From the NCBI RefSeq assembly GCF_039542035.1, contig NZ_BAABHJ010000002.1, forward strand, positions 62,001 through 126,000: 64,000 nucleotides of DNA, written 5' to 3'. Below, one piece after another: positions 59,349 through 64,000 of this stretch (within the stretch, counting starts at the first letter, position 1; the number at the start of each line of letters is the position of its first letter). This DNA comes from Actinoallomurus liliacearum (lineage in GTDB: Bacteria; Actinomycetota; Actinomycetes; Streptosporangiales; Streptosporangiaceae). Under the pieces are notes generated by a model. It worked only from the letters and a program-made list of their open reading frames with translations, did no database searches and was not told the origin of the DNA. The translations under genes were made by a program, and so were the position numbers.

Positions 59349-59402
59349 GTGAACGCAGTATCGACATGGGTGCTCCTCTCCGGGGTCGCGGTCGGGCGAT
59401 AG
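59349..59402 (+). CDS. 17-codon ORF, possible leader peptide
   Basis: GTG at 59349 with GAGGAGG upstream opens a 17-residue frame (MNAVSTWVLLSGVAVGR) ending at TAG 59400-59402, 45 nt before the alpha/beta hydrolase start. It may be a leader peptide or a chance frame. No attenuator hairpin was found. Confidence 0.25.
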   Translation: MNAVSTWVLLSGVAVGR

Positions 59403-59447
59403 GTCGTCCGGGAGCGCCGTTCACGAGCACTCCCGAAAGGCACGACC

Positions 59448-60185
59448 ATGCGATTCACCTCCGAGCAGCGCCTCGACGACGGCGTCCTCGAACGCGAATT
59501 CACCCTCGGCGAGATCCCCGGCATCCTCTGGACACCCGCCTCCGCCTCCGCGTCCGCGCCGGCACCCCTGATCCTGCTCGGCCACCCCGGCGGGCAGCGC
59601 AAGATGTACCCCCGGCTGGTGGGCCGGGCCCGGCACTCGGCGGAGGACGGCTTCGCCGCGGCCACCATCGAGCTCCCCGGGAGCGGTGACCGGCCCCGCT
59701 CGGCCGCCGCCGAGCAGGCCCGCGCCGACCTGCGCCGGGCGCTGCAGGCCGGCGAGTCGGTCGACGACGAGATCGTCGACCGACTCGTCCTCCCGCTGGT
59801 CGAAAAGGCGGTCCCGGAATGGCAGGCGGTCCTGGACGCCCTCCTTTCGCTGCCCGAGATCGGCGGCCCGGTCGGGTACTCGGGGGGAGTGATCGCCATC
59901 GGCGTCCGGCTGGCGGTGGTCGAGCCGCGCATCTCGGCCGCCATTCTGTTCGCCGGGAGCTTCGTGCCCCGCACCACGTTCGAGGAGGCCCGGCAGGTCA
60001 CCATTCCGCTGCACGTCCTGCTGCAGTGGGACGACGAAGGAAACGACCGGCAGGCGGCCCTGGACCTGTTCGACGCCTTCGGCTCCAAGGAGAAGACGCT
60101 GCACGCCAATATGGGCGGGCACACCGGCGTCCCGCAGTTCGAGGGGGACGCCTCGGCCCGGTTCCTCACCCGGCATCTGAGGTAG
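59448..60185 (+). CDS. Alpha/beta-hydrolase (dienelactone-hydrolase-like)
   Basis: 245 residues. Nucleophile elbow is GYSGG (Ser near residue 143); the oxyanion region is LLGHPGG; the acid and His lie in LQWDDEGND and ANMGGHTGVP. AAAGG upstream of ATG 59448. The closest type is a dienelactone hydrolase/dipeptidyl-peptidase-like esterase. Substrate unknown. Followed by a 15-bp hairpin. Confidence 0.85.
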   Translation: MRFTSEQRLDDGVLEREFTLGEIPGILWTPASASASAPAPLILLGHPGGQRKMYPRLVGRARHSAEDGFAAATIELPGSGDRPRSAAAEQARADLRRALQAGESVDDEIVDRLVLPLVEKAVPEWQAVLDALLSLPEIGGPVGYSGGVIAIGVRLAVVEPRISAAILFAGSFVPRTTFEEARQVTIPLHVLLQWDDEGNDRQAALDLFDAFGSKEKTLHANMGGHTGVPQFEGDASARFLTRHLR

Positions 60186-60198
60186 CCACCGACCATCC

Positions 60199-60247
60199 CC
60201 GCCGTCAGGCCGGCAGCAGACGGTAGGCGCTACCGGCCTGACGGCGG
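60199..60247. terminator. Terminator after the alpha/beta hydrolase
   Basis: CCGCCGTCAGGCCGG (60199-60213) and its exact complement (60233-60247), 15 bp with a 19-nt loop, 14 nt after the stop. Confidence 0.65.
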
Positions 60248-60348
60248 CGGACCAGCATCAGACTTACGAGATGCGTACGAGATCAGAGGATTGGAGTGGC
60301 TTAACAGCTGGTCACTCAGCCGAGAATCGTAAGTGATAGCGTAGCAAT

Positions 60349-60831
60349 GTGGGCAAGGCGGACGAGGACCCCGAACTCCTGGAGGGCGCCGCGCAGGTGC
60401 GCCAGGGCGTCACCCGGCTCGGGCGGCGGCTGCGCGCGGCGCGTGCGCCCGGCGCGCTCAGCGCCAACAAGCTCGGCGTCCTGAGCCATCTGCACCAGCA
60501 CGGTCCGGCCACCGCCGGGGAGCTCGCCGCCGCCGAGTACCAGCAGCCGCAGTCCCTCACCCGGGTCTTCGCCGAGCTGGAGCGGGCCGGTCTGATCACC
60601 CGGATGCGCGACGACCGCGATCGCCGGCAGTCGGTGCTGGCCATCACCCCGGCGGGGACCGCCGCGCTGGCCCGTGACATGGCCGAGCGCGACGCGTGGC
60701 TGGCCTCGGCGATGGCCGGGCTGTCGGACACCGAACGCCAGGTCCTGCGGCTCGCCGGGACGCTGATGGACCGGCTCGCCGGCGACCTCCCCCACCCCGG
60801 CCGCCAGGGCGGCCGGCCCACCGAGCACTGA
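60349..60831 (+). CDS. MarR-family regulator
   Basis: 160 residues. Winged helix (ATAGELAAAEYQQPQSLTRV; GLITRMRDDRDRRQSVLAIT) with the MarR wing Asp-Asp-x-Arg-Asp-x-Arg. The GTG at 60349 is the only good start. It is 11 nt upstream of the GH13 gene, so they form an operon, and the regulator may respond to a ligand linked with that enzyme. Confidence 0.9.
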   Translation: MGKADEDPELLEGAAQVRQGVTRLGRRLRAARAPGALSANKLGVLSHLHQHGPATAGELAAAEYQQPQSLTRVFAELERAGLITRMRDDRDRRQSVLAITPAGTAALARDMAERDAWLASAMAGLSDTERQVLRLAGTLMDRLAGDLPHPGRQGGRPTEH

Positions 60832-60842
60832 CGGGATCTCGC

Positions 60843-62141
60843 ATGCACTGGTCCGAACACGCCGTCTGGTGGCACGTGTACCCGCTCGGGTTCACCGGCG
60901 CCGAACGCCAGGCCCTGCCGCCGTCCGCGCCGCCGGTGCCCCGGCTGTCCCGCCTGGCGAACTGGCTGGACTACCTGATCGCCCTGGGCTGCAACGGGCT
61001 GGCGCTCGGGCCGGTGTTCGCCTCCCAGACCCACGGCTACGACACCGTCGACCACTTCCGCGTCGATCCGCGGCTGGGCACCGAGGAGGACCTGCTCCGG
61101 CTCATCGAGCAGGCGTCCGAACGCGGGGTGCGGGTGCTGCTGGACGGGGTGTTCAACCACGTCGGCCGGGATTTCCCCGCCTTCGCCGACGCCGCCGCGC
61201 ACGGGTCGCGCTCACGGTACGCCTCCTGGTTCCGTCCTGCGCCCGACGGCGACTACGCGACCTTCGAGGGCCACCACCGGCTCGTCGCGCTCAACCACGA
61301 CGAACCCGAGGTCGCCGACTACGTCAGCCGTGTGATGACGCACTGGCTGGAGCGCGGCGTGTCCGGCTGGCGGCTGGACGCCGCCTACGCCGTGCCGGCG
61401 CCGTTCTGGCGCACCGTCACCGACCGGGTCCGGGCGCGGTTCCCCGACGCCTGGCTGATGGGCGAGGTCATCCACGGCGACTACGCCTCCTACGTCACCG
61501 AGGGCGGGCTGGACTCGGTCACGCAGTACGAGCTGTGGAAGGCGGTCTGGAGCTCGCTCAACGACGGGAACCTCTTCGAGCTGGCCTGGGCCCTGAAACG
61601 GCACAACGCCCTGCTGGAGACCTTCGCGCCCCACACCTTCGTCGGCAACCACGACGTCACCCGGATCGCCAGCCGGCTGAGCGAGCCGCGTCACCTGGAG
61701 CACGCCCTGGTGATCCTGTGCACGGTCGGCGGGATCCCCGCGATCTACTCCGGGGACGAGCAGGCGTTCCGGGGGGTCAAGGAGGACCGCGAGGGCGGCG
61801 ACGACGCGATCCGGCCCGCCTTCCCCGACGACCCGGCGGGCCTGGCCGGGCACGGCCGCTCCTACTACCGGCTCCACCAGGACCTCATCGGGTTCCGGCG
61901 GCGGCACCCGTGGCTGGTCCGCGCCCGTACCGAGGTGGCGACGCTGACGAACACCGCGATCGTCTACACCGCCGGTCACGACGGCGAGGCCGTGGCGGTC
62001 GCCCTCAACGCCGCCGACCGGCCCGTCGAGCTCCCCCTTCCGCCCGGCGGCTGGGCGCACGCCGCGGGCGGCGGGCGCATTCACGAAGGACGGTTGAGCC
62101 TGCCCGCGGCGGGCTGGGCGATCGCCACCGCAGGCGGCTGA
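60843..62141 (+). CDS. GH13 alpha-amylase-family glycosidase
   Basis: 432 residues, no signal peptide. Catalytic triad: D179 in GVSGWRLDAAYAV, E208 in WLMGEVIHGDY, D271 in FVGNHDVTR; region I is VLLDGVFNHVGRD. The small size and short C-terminal beta domain suit neopullulanase/cyclomaltodextrinase-like or trehalose-type intracellular enzymes. It is an unrelated neighbour of the aminocyclitol cluster by distance (14 kb), though validoxylamine-like compounds inhibit glycosidases. Co-transcribed with MarR. Confidence 0.9.
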   Translation: MHWSEHAVWWHVYPLGFTGAERQALPPSAPPVPRLSRLANWLDYLIALGCNGLALGPVFASQTHGYDTVDHFRVDPRLGTEEDLLRLIEQASERGVRVLLDGVFNHVGRDFPAFADAAAHGSRSRYASWFRPAPDGDYATFEGHHRLVALNHDEPEVADYVSRVMTHWLERGVSGWRLDAAYAVPAPFWRTVTDRVRARFPDAWLMGEVIHGDYASYVTEGGLDSVTQYELWKAVWSSLNDGNLFELAWALKRHNALLETFAPHTFVGNHDVTRIASRLSEPRHLEHALVILCTVGGIPAIYSGDEQAFRGVKEDREGGDDAIRPAFPDDPAGLAGHGRSYYRLHQDLIGFRRRHPWLVRARTEVATLTNTAIVYTAGHDGEAVAVALNAADRPVELPLPPGGWAHAAGGGRIHEGRLSLPAAGWAIATAGG

Positions 62142-62213
62142 CCGCCCCGCGCGTCATCCCCAGGATGGCGGCCGAGGAGAATCGCAGGCCTGCCCGGGCG
62201 GCCGATCAACGGG

Positions 62214-62927
62214 TCACGGTGAACAGCGTGACCGGTCGCCCAAGGCCAGATCCACCGCGTGTTCGACATGGATCCGGGTGGAGTCGAATATCGGGATCGG
62301 GCTGTCATCGGCGCCGATGAGCAGGGTGATCTCGGTGCAGCCGAGGATGACGGCCTCGGCGCCCTGCCCGGCGAGGCCGGCGATGATCCGGCGGTAGGCG
62401 TCGCGTGAGGAGTCCTCGACGCGGCCCTGGGTGAGCTCCTGGTAGATGACGTCGTGCACCAGCGTGCGGTCGGATCCGCCGGGGACGATGACCCGTACGC
62501 CGTGCTCGCGCATCCGGGACCGGTAGAAGTCCATCTCCATGGTGAAACGCGTGCCGAGCAGTCCGACGGTCGTGTGGCCGGCTTCGGTGATCCGTGCCGC
62601 GGTCGCGTCGACGATATGGACGAACGGCACACTGATCTCGGCCTCGATGGCCTCGGCGACACGGTGCATGGTGTTGGTGCACAGCAGGATCATCCGCGCG
62701 CCGCCCTGCTCGAGAGTCCGCGCCGCCTGGGCCAATCGCCGACCGGCGTTCTCCCAGTCGCCGGCGCGCTGCATGGCCTCGATCTCGGCGAAGTCCAGGG
62801 TCAGCAGCAGGCTCGGCGCGCAGTGGTGGCCGCCCAGCCGGCGGCGGACCTCCTCGTTGAGGAGCCGGTAGTACTCGGCGGAGGACTCCCAGCTCATGCC
62901 GCCGATCAAGCCGATTGTTCGCGTCAT
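62214..62927 (-). CDS. Aspartate/glutamate racemase-family protein
   Basis: 237 residues. It opens TIGLIGGMSWESSAEYYR. The two catalytic cysteines are in MILLCTNTMH and VILGCTEITLL, as in YgeA-type cofactor-independent racemases. Divergent from a LysR gene 78 nt away that probably controls it. Confidence 0.92.
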   Translation of the reverse strand: MTRTIGLIGGMSWESSAEYYRLLNEEVRRRLGGHHCAPSLLLTLDFAEIEAMQRAGDWENAGRRLAQAARTLEQGGARMILLCTNTMHRVAEAIEAEISVPFVHIVDATAARITEAGHTTVGLLGTRFTMEMDFYRSRMREHGVRVIVPGGSDRTLVHDVIYQELTQGRVEDSSRDAYRRIIAGLAGQGAEAVILGCTEITLLIGADDSPIPIFDSTRIHVEHAVDLALGDRSRCSP

Positions 62928-63005
62928 CGGGCCATCGTGGCGTGACGCGGTGGACCATAGGAAGACCTGGCTTTCTTAGACGAGACCCAAGCAATACTTT
63001 GAGCC

Positions 63006-63914
63006 ATGGACGTCCAGCGCCTGCTCATCCTCCGTCAGATCGCGCGCGCGGGGTCGATCGCGGGTGCCGCCCGCGCACTCGGGTGGACCCAGCCGGCGGT
63101 CAGCCAGCACCTTCGTCAACTGGAGCGCCAGGCCGGCATGGCGCTCGTGGTCCGCCGCCCGCGCGGAGTCCAGCTGACCGAGGCGGGCGAAGTGCTGCTG
63201 CGCCACGCCGACGCCATCGCCGCGCGGCTGCAGGCCGCCGCCGACGACCTGGACGCCCTGACCCACCTGCGCCGGGGCTCCGTCCGGCTGGCCGCCTTCC
63301 CCTCGGCCAGCGCCACCGTCGTCCCGGCCGCCATGAGCCTGCTGAGCCGCCGGCACCCCGGCATCGACGTACGGCTCCGCGAGGCCGAACCTCCCGAGGC
63401 CCTCGACCTGATCAACGCCGGGGAGGTCGATCTGGCCGTGACGTTCACCCATGGCGGAGAGGTACCGCTCGATCCTCCCGGGCTTGTCGGGACGGTGCTG
63501 GGTGAGGACGCCGTACGGCTGGTCCTGCCGCGCTCCCATCCGCACGCCCTGCCGCCGGACCGGCCGGTGAACCTGCGGCTGCTCGCCGGGGAACAGTGGA
63601 TCGCGGGCTGTGCGCGCTGCACCGCGAACCTGCGGCAGACCTGCCAGGAGGCCGGCTTCGTCCCGGACATCCGGCATGGGACCGACGACTACGTGGTCAC
63701 CCAGGCGTTGATCGCTCGCGGGCTGGGCATCGGCCTGCTCCCGCAACTCGCGCTCGACGCCTTCCAGGACCCCGGTGTCACCGTGCGCGCGGCGACACGG
63801 CTCCGGCCCCGCACCCTGCATCTGATCCGTCACCGCGAGGCCGAGCAGATCCCCGCGATACGCAGCGCCGTACGCGCCATCCAGGACGTCCAGGCTTCAG
63901 CTGAGCCCTGCTGA
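63006..63914 (+). CDS. LysR-family transcriptional regulator
   Basis: 302 residues. HTH in SIAGAARALGWTQPAVSQHL, followed by the helix LRQLERQAGMALVVRRPRGV. The effector-binding domain starts at about residue 92 (GSVRLAAFPSASATVVPAAM). It shares the short divergent gap with the racemase gene. ATG 63006. The last 86 nt of the window after it hold no gene start I can support. Confidence 0.92.
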   Translation: MDVQRLLILRQIARAGSIAGAARALGWTQPAVSQHLRQLERQAGMALVVRRPRGVQLTEAGEVLLRHADAIAARLQAAADDLDALTHLRRGSVRLAAFPSASATVVPAAMSLLSRRHPGIDVRLREAEPPEALDLINAGEVDLAVTFTHGGEVPLDPPGLVGTVLGEDAVRLVLPRSHPHALPPDRPVNLRLLAGEQWIAGCARCTANLRQTCQEAGFVPDIRHGTDDYVVTQALIARGLGIGLLPQLALDAFQDPGVTVRAATRLRPRTLHLIRHREAEQIPAIRSAVRAIQDVQASAEPC

Positions 63915-64000
63915 CCGCGAGCGGGGCGGCGATCGGGTTCCGATCGCCGCCCATGGCCGGAACGGTCAGTCCCACGTGGTCCCGGCGGGCACCCGGAAGG

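Noticed and set aside
60843..62141. GH13 enzyme as part of the aminocyclitol system
   Set aside because: Fourteen kb away, in an operon with MarR and with no linking gene; the glycosidase-inhibitor connection is only thematic.
1..64000. tRNA, rRNA, CRISPR arrays, NRPS/PKS genes, toxin-antitoxin pairs
   Set aside because: Looked for characteristic sequences and regular repeat spacing; none seen.

Overview
The window is about 64 kb of very GC-rich DNA. Coding density is high, GTG starts and 4-nt ATGA/GTGA overlaps are common, and the families present (ECF and MmyB/TetR/MocR regulators, SDRs, MFS pumps, actinobacterial cis-prenyltransferase) point to an actinomycete chromosome. A Streptosporangiales/Thermomonosporaceae-type organism is plausible, but that is an inference and not shown. 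No rRNA, tRNA or CRISPR array was seen.

Layout. 1-7.3 kb: the end of an RNA methyltransferase operon, an ECF sigma factor with a SnoaL-like tail, an SDR, and a MoxR-DUF58-VWA operon facing a degenerate kinase-like membrane protein. 7.4-17.7 kb: a run of small regulator/target units (carboxylesterase/TetR, LysE, a DHFR-like/DGPF/ECF42 sigma operon, MFS/MocR, TetR/MFS), several with visible operators. 17.7-20.2 kb: a 2,454-bp unit bounded by 49-bp terminal inverted repeats (46/49 identical) and a perfect 7-bp direct repeat. I read it as a transposon-like insertion carrying an internally deleted MmyB regulator, an intact SDR and an internally deleted SDR, but no transposase. 20.2-29.7 kb: a solitary tyrosine recombinase, two TetR/target pairs, an orphan tandem Imm49 protein, a gene-free block dense in hairpins, and a second MmyB/SDR pair. 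30-35.6 kb: an LVIVD-repeat secreted protein, then a CopC-CopD fusion, a lipoprotein and a YcnI-like protein, a probable copper-handling operon.

36.5-46.9 kb is the most interesting region. It is a two-armed cluster that reads as a C7N-aminocyclitol (validamycin/validoxylamine-type) pathway. The left arm holds a sugar phosphate cyclase, a kinase fused to a TIM-barrel isomerase, and a nucleotidyltransferase. The right arm holds an RmlD-like reductase, a VldE/ValL-like pseudo-glycosyltransferase, a class III aminotransferase and a zinc-type dehydrogenase, with a HAD phosphatase at its end. The arms diverge from one short promoter region containing a perfect 15-bp palindrome. The expected flow is sedoheptulose 7-phosphate to cyclitol, epimerisation and phosphorylation, NDP activation, amination of a second cyclitol, non-glycosidic C-N coupling, and dephosphorylation. 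No ValD-type VOC epimerase, no tailoring glucosyltransferase and no dedicated exporter is seen, and the fusion protein may take over the epimerase step.

47-64 kb: an IS481-like remnant, an NAD-dependent reductase/TetR pair, an MFS protein, a DevR/DosR-like response regulator facing a universal stress protein with two DosR-like boxes between them, a PPOx protein, VOC and YigZ proteins, a GAF-PP2C phosphatase, an EamA permease, a SnoaL-like protein, a cis-prenyltransferase, a PadR-methyltransferase fusion, an alpha/beta hydrolase, a MarR/GH13 pair and a racemase/LysR pair.
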